From MWDV01 sp002070715 (lineage in GTDB: Bacteria; Verrucomicrobiota; Verrucomicrobiia; Limisphaerales; MWDV01): 64,000 nucleotides of DNA. Below are positions 34,076 to 43,957 of the stretch, one piece after another (the first letter of the stretch is position 1; each line of letters begins with the position of its first letter). The DNA lies in contig DAONTI010000025.1 of NCBI GenBank assembly GCA_035411585.1, positions 1 through 64,000 of the forward strand, written 5' to 3'. The translations under genes were made by a program, and so were the position numbers. Under the pieces are notes generated by a model that had not been told where the DNA came from, did no database searches, and worked only from the letters and a program-made list of their open reading frames with translations.

Positions 34076-35014
34076 ATGCAAACGCACGAGCAAACCAATC
34101 CGACTTCAGACCTCACGCCAACCACAATTTCATGGGATCGGCTGTTGGTTCCGGTGGATTTTTCGGTGCAATCGCGGCAGGCGGTAAAATTTGCCGGTCG
34201 CTTGGCTGCGGATATGGGGAGCGCGGTGGACCTCGTTTTTGTCGTGGAACCCGTGCCGCAATATGCCGGTTTGGAATACACGCCCGCGACCCTTGACCGC
34301 ACCGAGATCACCCAAGAAGCCCAGGAGGAATTGGAGCGGTGGGCGCGCCGGGAAGTGCCAAAGGGGGTTTCGGTGGAGATCCTGATCCGGTATGGACGGG
34401 GGTCGGCGGAAATTGTTAACACCGCCACCCAGCGCAAGACGGATTTGATCATCATTCCCACACACGGTTATTCCGGAGTGCGACGGGCCTTACTGGGCAG
34501 CACCACAGAACAAGTGCTTCGCCGCGCTCCGTGCGCCGTTTTGACCCTGCGATCACGCACCACGCCCAAGCGTCGGGTGGCCGTTAAACGGATTCTGGTG
34601 GCGGTGGATTTTTCCACTGGATCCCGCCAAGCCTTGGCCTACGCGGGGGCCTTTGCCCAGCGGCAGAAAGCGGAACTGATTGTCTTCCATACAGTGTTGT
34701 CCGGGCCGGTGCCGCGGCGAATGGGAGGGTTTGCGCGCGGCTTGGAAGCGGAGACGCTCAAATACGCACGCACAGATTTGGCCCGAATCGTGAAAGAATT
34801 GGTGCCGGCTGAGGTGACGGTGCGCCAGGAATTGATCGTGGGGATTCCGCGAGATGAAATCGTGCGGGCGGCCAGCCAGCGCAATGCGGATTGGATCATC
34901 ATGGGCACGCATGGCCGCCGCGGATTGGAACGGTGGGTCATGGGCAGCACGGCGGAACTGGTGGTGCGGCACGCGCCTTGTCCGGTCCTCGTGGTGCGGC
35001 AAACCGGTCCGTAA
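34076..35014 (+). CDS. Tandem universal stress protein (two UspA domains)
   Basis: The 312-residue protein contains two UspA domains. Each ends with the ATP-binding pattern G-2X-G-9X-G(S/T): THGYSGVRRALLGST in the first, THGRRGLERWVMGST in the second. The matching starts are LLVPVDFSVQSRQA and ILVAVDFSTGSRQA. Tandem USPs bind ATP as one pseudo-dimer and respond to stress; a specific partner is unknown. ATG at 34076 follows an AAGAG site; a TTG seven codons earlier is less likely. Confidence 0.93.
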   Translation: MQTHEQTNPTSDLTPTTISWDRLLVPVDFSVQSRQAVKFAGRLAADMGSAVDLVFVVEPVPQYAGLEYTPATLDRTEITQEAQEELERWARREVPKGVSVEILIRYGRGSAEIVNTATQRKTDLIIIPTHGYSGVRRALLGSTTEQVLRRAPCAVLTLRSRTTPKRRVAVKRILVAVDFSTGSRQALAYAGAFAQRQKAELIVFHTVLSGPVPRRMGGFARGLEAETLKYARTDLARIVKELVPAEVTVRQELIVGIPRDEIVRAASQRNADWIIMGTHGRRGLERWVMGSTAELVVRHAPCPVLVVRQTGP

Positions 35015-35127
35015 CGCACAGGCATCAGAAATAGGGAGTTCGGGTTTGCCGATAATTCCACGGCGCCAGCCCGTGTCGTGGGGCATGAAGTGGTCTGCCC
35101 ACAAACACTCCTTCATTTTCACCAATG

Positions 35128-35159
35128 AAAAACGGCGGCCCGATCAGCGGACCGCCGTT
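35128..35159 (-). terminator. Intrinsic terminator of gapA
   Basis: On the minus strand AACGGCGGTCCG (35159-35148) pairs with CGGGCCGCCGTT (35142-35131), 12 bp with one G-T wobble and a five-base loop. A T-run follows. It begins 23 bases after the gapA stop. Confidence 0.85.
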
Positions 35160-35182
35160 GCGGAGATTTCGGTTGAAGCGGC

Positions 35183-36232
35183 TTACAGGCCCTTCGTCAG
35201 CATGAGCTTGATCAAGTCACCCACGCGGCAACTGTAGCCCCATTCGTTGTCATACCAGCTCACGAGCTTGAAGAAGTTCTTGTTCAACTCGATGCCGGCG
35301 CCGGCGTCAAAGATGGACGACAATTCGCAGTGGATGAAATCCGAGCTGACGACTTCGTCCTCGGTGTAGCCGAGAATGCCTTTGAGATAGGTTTCGCTGG
35401 CCTTCTTCATGGCCGCGCAAATCTCGGCGTAGCTGGTTTCCTTGACGGTTTTAACCGTGAGATCTACGACGGAGACGGTGGGCACAGGTACGCGGAACGC
35501 CATGCCGGTGAGCTTGCCCTTCACTTCAGGCAGCACCAGTCCCACCGCCTTGGCCGCGCCGGTGCTGGACGGAATCAGGTTCTGCGCCGCAGTGCGGCCG
35601 CCTTTCCAATCCTTCTTGCTCGGGCCGTCCACGGTTTTCTGCGTGGCGGTGTAGGCATGCACGGTGGTCATCAATCCTTCCGCGATGCCGAATCCCTCCT
35701 TGAGCAGCACGTGGCAGACCGGCGCGAGACAGTTGGTGGTGCAGGAGGCGTTGGAAACGATGTGATGTTTGGCGGCGTCATACTTGTCGTCGTTCACGCC
35801 CAGGACGACCGTGAGGCAATCGCCCTTGGCCGGCGCGGAAATGATGACTTTCTTGGCGCCTGCGGCGAGGTGGCCGTTGGCCTTTTCCACGTCGGTGAAC
35901 AAGCCGGTGGACTCGATGACCAGTTCCACCCCCATGGCCCGCCAGGGCAGGTCTGCGGGGGACTTGGCGCTGACGACCCGGATGTCTTTGCCGTTGACGA
36001 CGAGGACATCGTCCTCGGGCTTGTCCGGCGCGGATTTTTTCGAGCCGACTTCGCCTTTGAAGCGGCCTTGAATCGAATCGTATTTGAGGAGATACGCGAG
36101 GTTGTCCGCGGGCACGATATCGCCGACGGCGACGACTTCGATGTCCTTGCCCACCATACCCTGTTCGACCAACGCCCGGAACACCAGGCGGCCAATGCGG
36201 CCGAACCCGTTGATTGCTACTTTGACTGCCAT
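35183..36232 (-). CDS. gapA: Glyceraldehyde-3-phosphate dehydrogenase, type I
   Basis: GapA oxidises glyceraldehyde-3-phosphate to 1,3-bisphosphoglycerate with NAD. The 349-residue protein has the NAD-binding start INGFGRIGRLVFRA, the catalytic Cys164 in SNASCTTNCLAP, the His in TTVHAYTATQ, and the C-terminal SWYDNEWGYS. Asp38 (VGDIV) is not in the usual ND pair but fits NAD use. The gene is single, with its own terminator. It complements apgM at 3.6 kb in lower glycolysis. Confidence 0.97.
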   Translation of the reverse strand: MAVKVAINGFGRIGRLVFRALVEQGMVGKDIEVVAVGDIVPADNLAYLLKYDSIQGRFKGEVGSKKSAPDKPEDDVLVVNGKDIRVVSAKSPADLPWRAMGVELVIESTGLFTDVEKANGHLAAGAKKVIISAPAKGDCLTVVLGVNDDKYDAAKHHIVSNASCTTNCLAPVCHVLLKEGFGIAEGLMTTVHAYTATQKTVDGPSKKDWKGGRTAAQNLIPSSTGAAKAVGLVLPEVKGKLTGMAFRVPVPTVSVVDLTVKTVKETSYAEICAAMKKASETYLKGILGYTEDEVVSSDFIHCELSSIFDAGAGIELNKNFFKLVSWYDNEWGYSCRVGDLIKLMLTKGL

Positions 36233-36397
36233 AATTTTCGCTTTCTAATTCAGAGAAGTTGACCTCGCATGGTAAGCGGAAACGCGCGGCGGTCAATGAC
36301 GATTTAGCGCGCCCCCGCGGCGGACGGGCAACGGCTTGCTTTATGGACGGGGATCCGCCTACCCTCAGCGCCCGAGAACAAACTCAGAACACACGCC

Positions 36398-37915
36398 ATG
36401 CCACCCGCCATTGGATTCGATAACGAACGCTATCTGGAACAGCAAACCGCCGCCATCGTGGACCGGGTGCGGTCGAGCCCGGGCCGGCTATACCTCGAAT
36501 TTGGCGGCAAATTGTTGTTCGACTATCACGCCGCGCGGGTGTTGCCGGGGTTTCATCCCAACGTCAAGATGCAACTGCTCCAGAAACTCAAGGACCAGGC
36601 GGAGGTGGTGCTCTGCGTCTTTGCCGGGGACATTGAAAAGAAAAAGATGCGCGCCGATTTTGGCATCACGTATGACACCGACGCGCTCAAGACCATTGAC
36701 GATCTTGGGGAATGGGGGGTGACCGTGCGGGCGGTGGTGATCACCCGTTTCAGCGATCAGACCGCCGCCCAGACGTTCCAAAACAAACTCGAACGCCGCG
36801 GCATCCGCGTTTACCGGCACCGGGCGACCAAGGGTTATCCCGCCGATCTGGACATCGTCGTCAGCGCGGATGGGTATGGGGCGAATCCGTATATCGAAAC
36901 CGAACGGCCGATCGTGGTGGTGACCGGTCCCGGTCCGGGCAGCGGCAAGCTGGCCACCTGCCTGTCCCAATTGTATCACGAGCACCAGCGCGGCCGGGCG
37001 GCGCATTACGCGAAATTTGAGACGTTTCCCATCTGGGATCTCCCCCTCCAGCACGAGGTCAACGTGGCTTACGAAGCCGCCACCGCCGACCTGAAGGACG
37101 CGAACTTGATTGATCATTTCCATCTCGAAGCGCACGGCCAACCCGCCGTGAACTACAACCGCGACGTCGAGACGTTTCCGTTGTTGCGCCGGATTCTCGA
37201 GCGTATCACCGGCCGGGCTTCGTGTTATCAATCGCCCACGGACATGGGGGTGAATCGAGCGAGCGCGGGGATCATGGATGACGCCGTATGCCGCGCCGCC
37301 GCCCGGCAGGAAATCATCCGGCGGTATTTCAACTACGCCTGCGAATACGCAATGGGCCTAGTGGAACGGGACACGGTGGATCGCGTGGCCCTACTCATGC
37401 GCGATCTCAAACTGAATCCCGCCGATCGCGTGGTGGTGGCGCCGGCCCATGCGGCCGCCCGCGAGGCGCAGGCCCAGGGCAAGGGGTCGCACGGGTTTTT
37501 CTGCGGCGCGGCCATGGAATTGCGGGATGGACGTATCATCACCGGGAAGAATTCACCGCTGATGCACGCCGCCTCCAGCCTCGTGCTCAACGCGATCAAG
37601 CGGCTCGCCGGCATTCCCGATCATATCCATCTGCTGCCGCCGTTGGTCACCCAATCCCTCAGCCATTTCAAAACGAACGTGCTCAAAGGCAAGACCACCA
37701 GCCTGGACCTGGAGGAAACCCTTATTGCGCTGAGCATCAGCGCGACGTTGAATCCGGTGGCGGAAACGGTGATTGGCCACCTCAAGGACCTCAACGGGTG
37801 CGACGTTCATTTGACGCATATTCCCTCGCCGGGCGATGCGGCGGGATTGCGCAAGATGGGCGTCAACCTGACCAGCGAGCCAGAATTCGCCTCCAAGTAT
37901 TTGTTTGTGGATTGA
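36398..37915 (+). CDS. DUF1846 domain-containing protein
   Basis: The 505-residue protein matches the DUF1846 family in length and pattern: start GFDNERYLEQQ, GGKLLFDYHAARVLPGF, a central glycine-rich loop GPGPGSGKLATCLSQLYHE that resembles a phosphate-binding turn, and ASCYQSPTDMGVNRA. The family is widespread, has solved structures, and has no firmly assigned reaction; an ATP-dependent or nucleotide-binding role has been suggested. It is a single gene, divergent from gapA and convergent with the permease gene. Confidence 0.9.
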   Translation: MPPAIGFDNERYLEQQTAAIVDRVRSSPGRLYLEFGGKLLFDYHAARVLPGFHPNVKMQLLQKLKDQAEVVLCVFAGDIEKKKMRADFGITYDTDALKTIDDLGEWGVTVRAVVITRFSDQTAAQTFQNKLERRGIRVYRHRATKGYPADLDIVVSADGYGANPYIETERPIVVVTGPGPGSGKLATCLSQLYHEHQRGRAAHYAKFETFPIWDLPLQHEVNVAYEAATADLKDANLIDHFHLEAHGQPAVNYNRDVETFPLLRRILERITGRASCYQSPTDMGVNRASAGIMDDAVCRAAARQEIIRRYFNYACEYAMGLVERDTVDRVALLMRDLKLNPADRVVVAPAHAAAREAQAQGKGSHGFFCGAAMELRDGRIITGKNSPLMHAASSLVLNAIKRLAGIPDHIHLLPPLVTQSLSHFKTNVLKGKTTSLDLEETLIALSISATLNPVAETVIGHLKDLNGCDVHLTHIPSPGDAAGLRKMGVNLTSEPEFASKYLFVD

Positions 37916-37953
37916 TCGGTTGCCCGGAGCGACCGACTGTGACGTCGGCAAAT

Positions 37954-39288
37954 TTATCTATGATTTCGCCGTCCCGGGGAACGTCCTCCGCGCGGCCAAG
38001 TGCTCCGCCACCAGACGCCCAATCCCAGCAGTAACAGCCCCGCCGCCGCGGCGGCAATTCCCGGTTTGTAGATGACCGCCGCGTGGATCAGAAAGACGCA
38101 CACCCCCGCGAACAACAAGGGGGTCACTGGATAGCCGATCACCCGATAAGGCCGCTCCAAGTGCGGTTCTTTACGCCGCAGAACCATCACGGCCAGTGTC
38201 GTCGCCAGATAAAACGAATACACGGTCGCCGCCGTGTACAGCACGGCGTGGACGAACGACCCGAGCACAACAATCAGCCCGAGTGCAATCGCCCCTTGCA
38301 GGAGCAGTGCTGTCACGGGGGTGCCCCGGCGCGGATGCCAGCGCCCCAACCGGCGGAATTGCCAGTGATCCGCACCCATCGCGTAGGAAATGCGCGCGCC
38401 GGTGAAAATCAATCCGTTCACCGCGCCCAAGGCGGAAATACAAATCAGCGCCGCGACCAGCGGCCCGGCGAGCCGGGGCAACCCGCCGGCCACAGCATCC
38501 ACCGCCACCGCTTCCGAGGCGGTCAAACCCGCGTAGCCCAGCGCAAACAGGAACGCCGCATTGATCAGTAAATAGAGCAGTGTGACCGCCGCCAGCCCCA
38601 GAAACAGGGCGCGCACGATGTTCCGCCGTGGATGCTTCACCTCGGCGGCCACGTAGGCCATTTCATTCCAACCGCCATAGGTGAACAACACGAAAATCAG
38701 CGCCAGACTCCACGGAAGGTTGCCCGTGCTTTCCACTGGGTTTGGCGCCGGAGGCTGTGCAAACGCCGCCGCCACAATCAGCAGCAATCCCGCCGCCTTT
38801 ACCGTGGTCAGCAGGTTTTGCGTCCATTTGCCTGTCCGCACGCCCCATACGTTGATGCCGGTTAACCCGATTACGGCCAGGGCCGCGTAGAGTTGCGGCG
38901 TGTAGGCGAACGCCGTGCCGGCCCAGGGATCAAAGATCGCCCGGGCATAAGTGGCGAACGCAAACGCCATCACCACGATGTCCCCGGGCCGCACGATGGC
39001 CAGTTGCGCCCAGCCAAACAAGAAACCCGCCCACGGCCCGTAGGCGCGGCTCAGGTAAACGTAGTCGCCGCCCTCGCGGGGATATGCGGTGGCCAATTCC
39101 GCGTAACTGAGCGCGCCGCACAACGAAAGCAATCCGCCCAACGCCCAGAGCCCGAGCACGCCTCCGGGACCGCCCGCGCCTTTGGCAATGTCCGGCGCCA
39201 TCTGGTAAATCCCAGCGCCGATGATGATGCCGACAATCAGGCAGGTGGAATCAAAGAGCGTGAGTTCGGGTCGGGGTTGGGCGGTCAT
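37954..39288 (-). CDS. APC-family amino acid permease
   Basis: The 444-residue protein has about twelve hydrophobic helices and the APC signature at the first helix, CLIVGIIIGAGIYQMAP, where the unwound GAG region binds substrate. SYAELATAYPREGGDYVYLSRAYG and a late RVIGYPVTPLLF also fit the family (serine/threonine exchanger or LAT-like branch). The substrate is an amino acid or polyamine; which one cannot be read. The N-terminus is short and the C-terminus Arg-rich. It is followed closely by the EF-hand gene on the same strand, 21 bases upstream in transcription order. Confidence 0.92.
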   Translation of the reverse strand: MTAQPRPELTLFDSTCLIVGIIIGAGIYQMAPDIAKGAGGPGGVLGLWALGGLLSLCGALSYAELATAYPREGGDYVYLSRAYGPWAGFLFGWAQLAIVRPGDIVVMAFAFATYARAIFDPWAGTAFAYTPQLYAALAVIGLTGINVWGVRTGKWTQNLLTTVKAAGLLLIVAAAFAQPPAPNPVESTGNLPWSLALIFVLFTYGGWNEMAYVAAEVKHPRRNIVRALFLGLAAVTLLYLLINAAFLFALGYAGLTASEAVAVDAVAGGLPRLAGPLVAALICISALGAVNGLIFTGARISYAMGADHWQFRRLGRWHPRRGTPVTALLLQGAIALGLIVVLGSFVHAVLYTAATVYSFYLATTLAVMVLRRKEPHLERPYRVIGYPVTPLLFAGVCVFLIHAAVIYKPGIAAAAAGLLLLGLGVWWRSTWPRGGRSPGRRNHR

Positions 39289-39309
39289 GAATGTTGCGGA
39301 CGCGCCAGC

Positions 39310-39729
39310 TTACGGCTCTCTCGGCGTGGGCGCGCGCCGCAGCGGGCGTTCGCCGGACCCCGGCGGGCGGGGTTCGCGCGGACCGCGATTCCAGCCGGGA
39401 CGGGTCGGCGCGTCGGGGCGGTCCGGCGTTTCCGGACGCGGCGGACGCAATTCGTCCAAGGTCAACTTGCCATCCTTGTTTTTATCGAGCGTGCGCAATG
39501 CGGCGGGAGCATTATTTATTTCCGCTTCGTCAATGACGCCGTCGCGATTGGGATCCAAAACCGCGAATAACGGCATCATCATTGGGCGCCGGACCGGATT
39601 GCCGGGCGCGGCTTCACGCGGTGGTCTTTCAGGCCGGCGCGGGGGCGCGTCGTTATCTTGGGCGATGGCGGCGCCAGCCGTCAGTCCGAGGACCAGAGCC
39701 GTAATAAGGAGTGGAGTGGAGGTATTCAT
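39310..39729 (-). CDS. Secreted EF-hand protein with Pro/Arg-rich flanks
   Basis: A signal peptide (1-23, cut at AIAQ) precedes a low-complexity Pro/Arg region. Two complete EF-hand loops follow: DPNRDGVIDEAE (59-70) and DKNKDGKLTLDE (82-93), with all calcium ligands present. The C-terminus is again Pro/Arg-rich. Calcium binding outside the cytoplasm is expected; the partner is unknown. Together with the Pro/Gly/Arg-rich gene (39776-40402) it forms the left half of a divergon with a CpxRA-like system. ATG at 39729. Confidence 0.88.
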   Translation of the reverse strand: MNTSTPLLITALVLGLTAGAAIAQDNDAPPRRPERPPREAAPGNPVRRPMMMPLFAVLDPNRDGVIDEAEINNAPAALRTLDKNKDGKLTLDELRPPRPETPDRPDAPTRPGWNRGPREPRPPGSGERPLRRAPTPREP

Positions 39730-39775
39730 ATTGCTGCTTTCTTGTTTGTTTTATTGGTTATGGCGTGGGTGTCAA

Positions 39776-40402
39776 TCAACGATCAACGGGATCGGGGGAA
39801 GGACGATTTGCCGGACCGCGTCCTTCCGGTCGTGGACCTCTTCCAGGTCGGTCGAAACGATCCGGCAGCGCCCGGCGCGGGATGCCTTGGCGGTTTTGCA
39901 ACCCGGCAGGGTTGGCGCGCGGACCGCGCGGGCCGGGACGCATGTCGGTTCCCGGTGGTGGACCAAATGCGGGGCCACGGCCGGGGAAGCTGTCTGGCGG
40001 TAACAAGCGTTGACAATGCGGGCAATACGCCGGCCCGCGTCCGGGGATCGAAGGTGCGTATCCACCGGGACCACCGCGTAGAGCGCCGAAACCGCGCGGC
40101 CCGGGAGCCCAGCGCGATTGCGGCGTCCGCCACAGCGGGCGGGGGCCCGCCGCTGGGGCTCTTTGGAGTCGCGCCGCTTGATTGCGCTTCATCTGGAGGG
40201 CGAGGGCGCGGCGGGCCGCGCGATTTCCGCGGACGGGACGATTCTCATCGAATTGACGGTCCCGTTCCCGAAGACCAGCCGCGCGGCGTTCACGGACGGC
40301 TTGCCGCGGTGGGGAGGTCGAGTCATCGGATGATTGTGCGTTACTGGTGAACGCGCCCCAACCCAGGGCGAGGGTCAGGGCAGTAATCAGGGGTTTTATC
40401 AT
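39776..40402 (-). CDS. Secreted Pro/Gly/Arg-rich low-complexity protein with a CPHC pair
   Basis: The 208-residue protein has a signal peptide (cut near SNAQ, residue 23), then an Arg/Ala-rich stretch. A long Pro-Gly-Arg-rich tail follows with a single Cys pair, CPHC at 127-130, in a segment like half a zinc ribbon. ATG at 40402 is preceded by AAAGGAAC, a good ribosome-binding site, which supports it being a gene and not merely a GC-rich open frame. No known family is recognised. It lies directly upstream of the EF-hand gene (46-base gap) and divergent from the response-regulator gene. Confidence 0.72.
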   Translation of the reverse strand: MIKPLITALTLALGWGAFTSNAQSSDDSTSPPRQAVRERRAAGLRERDRQFDENRPVRGNRAARRALALQMKRNQAARLQRAPAAGPRPLWRTPQSRWAPGPRGFGALRGGPGGYAPSIPGRGPAYCPHCQRLLPPDSFPGRGPAFGPPPGTDMRPGPRGPRANPAGLQNRQGIPRRALPDRFDRPGRGPRPEGRGPANRPSPDPVDR

Positions 40403-40511
40403 GTGTTGTTCCTTTCGTTTGGTGGTTGATGAACAAACCGGCGTGAAGCACCGGAGAAGATTGCCCTCCGGCATGTCTGCGGCCGCTCCGGGCGGCGGAC
40501 GCGCGGTGATG

Positions 40512-40541
40512 TTGTCGGACTCTGCTTCATTCACTCATAAT
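40512..40541 (+). promoter_or_regulatory. Candidate promoter of the CpxRA-like operon
   Basis: TTGTCG (40512-40517) and CATAAT (40536-40541) are separated by 18 bases, pointing at the response-regulator gene 100 bases downstream. Each hexamer has mismatches to the sigma-70 consensus. Confidence 0.4.
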
Positions 40542-40578
40542 AGACGCCCCACCCCGCGCGGTTGTCATGGTCAAAATT

Positions 40579-40594
40579 GTTAAGGAAGTGTAAA
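40579..40594. promoter_or_regulatory. Candidate CpxR-type operator (GTTAA-N6-GTAAA)
   Basis: GTTAA (40579-40583) and GTAAA (40590-40594) form a direct repeat close to the known CpxR site GTAAA-N4-8-GTAAA, with one mismatch. It lies in the divergent gap between the secreted Pro/Gly/Arg-rich gene and the CpxR-like regulator gene, 48 bases before the regulator ATG. Autoregulation is inferred. Confidence 0.35.
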
Positions 40595-40641
40595 AGTTGC
40601 CGTGGCGGAAATTCGGGCATGATACCACTTAATTGCCACGC

Positions 40642-41367
40642 ATGACGACCCTGGCTCCAACGTCGCCGCACGCCGCACTTCCGCGGGTGTTGGTGATTGA
40701 TGACGACCGGAAGCTGTGCCGGCTCATCCGCGATTACCTCGGGCCGCTCGGCTACTCGGTATCCGCCGCGCACACAGGACCGGAGGGCATTGCCGCGGCC
40801 ACGAGCGAACCGTGGCACGCGATCATTCTTGATGTGATGCTGCCGGGCTGCGACGGGTTCGAGGTGTTGCGCCAAATCCGCGCTCAATCCCGCGTGCCGG
40901 TGTTGATGCTCACCGCACGGGGCGGGGAACCTGACCGCATCGCCGGGCTGGAAGGCGGCGCGGATGATTACCTCCCCAAAACCTTTTCTCCGCGCGAACT
41001 GCTGGCGCGATTGCGCGCGGTCACGCGCCGCGCGGTGCCGTCCGAAAGAACGGCGGAAAAGACCCCGGTCGTGGTGGGCGACGTGTGCGTGGACCCGAAC
41101 ACCCGCACGGCCACGCACGCGGGACGACCGCTGGGGTTGACGCCGGTGGAGTTTGATTTGCTGCACGCGCTGGTCCGCGCGGCCGGGCGGGTGAAGACCC
41201 GCGACGAATTGATGGCCGAGATTCGCGCGCGCGAGTATGAGGTGTTTGACCGCTCGATTGATGTGCATGTGGCGGCCCTGCGGAAAAAACTCGGCGACCC
41301 CGCGCCCGCGCCGCGCTACATCCAAACCGTGCGCGCAGCGGGGTATCTGTTTCTGAAACCCGGTTGA
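40642..41367 (+). CDS. OmpR/CpxR-type response regulator
   Basis: The 241-residue protein has a receiver with DDD at 20-22, phospho-acceptor Asp64 in IILDVMLPGCDG, and Lys in YLPKTFSPREL (the usual KPF is KTF). A winged-helix output domain follows with LTPVEFDLLHALVRAAGRVKTRDEL and VDVHVAALRKKLGD-type spacing, as seen in VHVAALRKKLG. ATG at 40642 is chosen over TTG at 40633. It is followed three bases later by its kinase. The divergent neighbours are secreted, which fits an envelope-stress type of regulator. Confidence 0.95.
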   Translation: MTTLAPTSPHAALPRVLVIDDDRKLCRLIRDYLGPLGYSVSAAHTGPEGIAAATSEPWHAIILDVMLPGCDGFEVLRQIRAQSRVPVLMLTARGGEPDRIAGLEGGADDYLPKTFSPRELLARLRAVTRRAVPSERTAEKTPVVVGDVCVDPNTRTATHAGRPLGLTPVEFDLLHALVRAAGRVKTRDELMAEIRAREYEVFDRSIDVHVAALRKKLGDPAPAPRYIQTVRAAGYLFLKPG

Positions 41368-41370
41368 CCC

Positions 41371-42864
41371 ATGCACGCGCGTGTTCCCTTGCTGGTCCGG
41401 ATCCTCGGCTGGTTCTTCCTGAACCTGGCGTTGCTGGCGGGCGCGCTATTTTTCTTCCTGCGGACGGAGTTCCGTGTGGACGCGTTGATGGCGGGTCGGG
41501 CCGGCGAGCGCGTGCAACAGATGGCCGACGCGTTGCTGGGTGAATTGCGGGTCCGGCCGCGTGCCGAGTGGGATGATCTGCTGCAACGATTTGGGGAAAG
41601 CTACGGAATCGGACTGGCACTGGTCGCGCCGCCGGATGAGCAAATCGCCGGCCCACGGTTGACGCTGCCGCCGGAAGTAATCCGGCGCCTGCCGCGGCGC
41701 GGACCGTTGGCGGGCCGGCCCGGGTTGATCGAGCCGCCGCCCGGTTTCCGTCCGGCGCTGCGCGAACCTCCGCCGCCCCGCGCGGGCCGCTTTCGCACCG
41801 ATCGGCGGCTCTTTGTGCATACCACCAATCCCCACCGTTATTGGGTAGTCTTTCCGACCGCCCTGCCGGAAACCGCCACCGCGCGCGGCCCACGGCGGCA
41901 ACCGCTTTCCTTGATTGCCGTTTCGGACACGTTGAGCGCGGGCGGTTTGTTTTTCGATTACACCCCGTGGTTGTGGGCGGGCGGGGGCGTGCTGATTTTT
42001 TCCGTGTTATGGTGGCTGCCGTTTGTGCGCGGCATCACCCGCGCCGTTTCGCGAATGACCCACGCGACCGAGCGCATTGCGGAAGGCCGTTTCGACGCCC
42101 GGGCACCGGAGCGGCGGCGCGATGAATTGGGACAGTTGGGAGCCGCCATCAATCGCATGGCCGAACGGCTGGCCGGTTTTGTGGCGGGGCAAAAACGGTT
42201 TCTTGGCGATGTCTCGCATGAACTGTGCGCGCCCCTCGCGCGGCTGCAGGTGGCGCTGGGGATTTTGGAACAACGCGCCGGCACGGCGGCGCCCGCCGAT
42301 CTCGAGGACTTGCGCGAGGAGGTCGAGGAGATGGGTCAACTGGTGAATGAATTGTTGAGCTTCTCAAAAGCCTCGCTCGGCGCGCCCCATGCCCGGCTTG
42401 AAACTGTTTCCCTGGCCGAAATCGTCACGCATGCGGTGAAGCGGGAGGCGGCGGCAGCGGACCAAGTGCGCATCGAGGTGCCCGCCGAATTTCAGGTCCG
42501 CGCCGACGCGGGATTGCTCCGGCGCGCCGTGGCGAATCTGATTCGCAACGCCCGGCGCCACGCGGGACCAACCAGTCCCATCGAAGTGACCGCCACCCGC
42601 GAGGGCAAAACGATTTTGCTCACGGTGACCGATTCCGGGCCCGGCGTGCCGGCAGCGGATTTGGACAAAATTTTTGATCCCTTTTACCGCGTGGACCCCG
42701 CGCGCGACCGCGCCACCGGCGGCGTGGGATTGGGACTGGCGATTGTGAAAACGTGCGTCGAAGCCGGCGGCGGCACGGTGACCTGCCGCAATCGTCAACC
42801 CACCGGATTGGCCGTCACCCTCCGCCTGCCGGTGACTGAAGGCGATTCCTCCACGGCGGTTTAA
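41371..42864 (+). CDS. CpxA-like membrane sensor histidine kinase
   Basis: The 497-residue kinase has a TM helix at 8-30, a periplasmic loop (about 31-198), a second TM at 200-218, HAMP, HisKA with His283 in DVSHELCAPLARL, and HATPase motifs NLIRNARRH, DSGPGVP and GVGLGLAIV. The periplasmic loop carries a striking Pro/Arg-rich segment (106-143) similar in composition to the secreted proteins encoded divergently. The start lies three bases after the regulator stop, so they form one operon. The signal is probably an envelope state. Confidence 0.94.
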   Translation: MHARVPLLVRILGWFFLNLALLAGALFFFLRTEFRVDALMAGRAGERVQQMADALLGELRVRPRAEWDDLLQRFGESYGIGLALVAPPDEQIAGPRLTLPPEVIRRLPRRGPLAGRPGLIEPPPGFRPALREPPPPRAGRFRTDRRLFVHTTNPHRYWVVFPTALPETATARGPRRQPLSLIAVSDTLSAGGLFFDYTPWLWAGGGVLIFSVLWWLPFVRGITRAVSRMTHATERIAEGRFDARAPERRRDELGQLGAAINRMAERLAGFVAGQKRFLGDVSHELCAPLARLQVALGILEQRAGTAAPADLEDLREEVEEMGQLVNELLSFSKASLGAPHARLETVSLAEIVTHAVKREAAAADQVRIEVPAEFQVRADAGLLRRAVANLIRNARRHAGPTSPIEVTATREGKTILLTVTDSGPGVPAADLDKIFDPFYRVDPARDRATGGVGLGLAIVKTCVEAGGGTVTCRNRQPTGLAVTLRLPVTEGDSSTAV

Positions 42865-42907
42865 CAACGTCCGGATTCAGTTGCGCTGTTGCTGTTGGCG
42901 CGATGAT

Positions 42908-43957
<1,050 letters not shown>

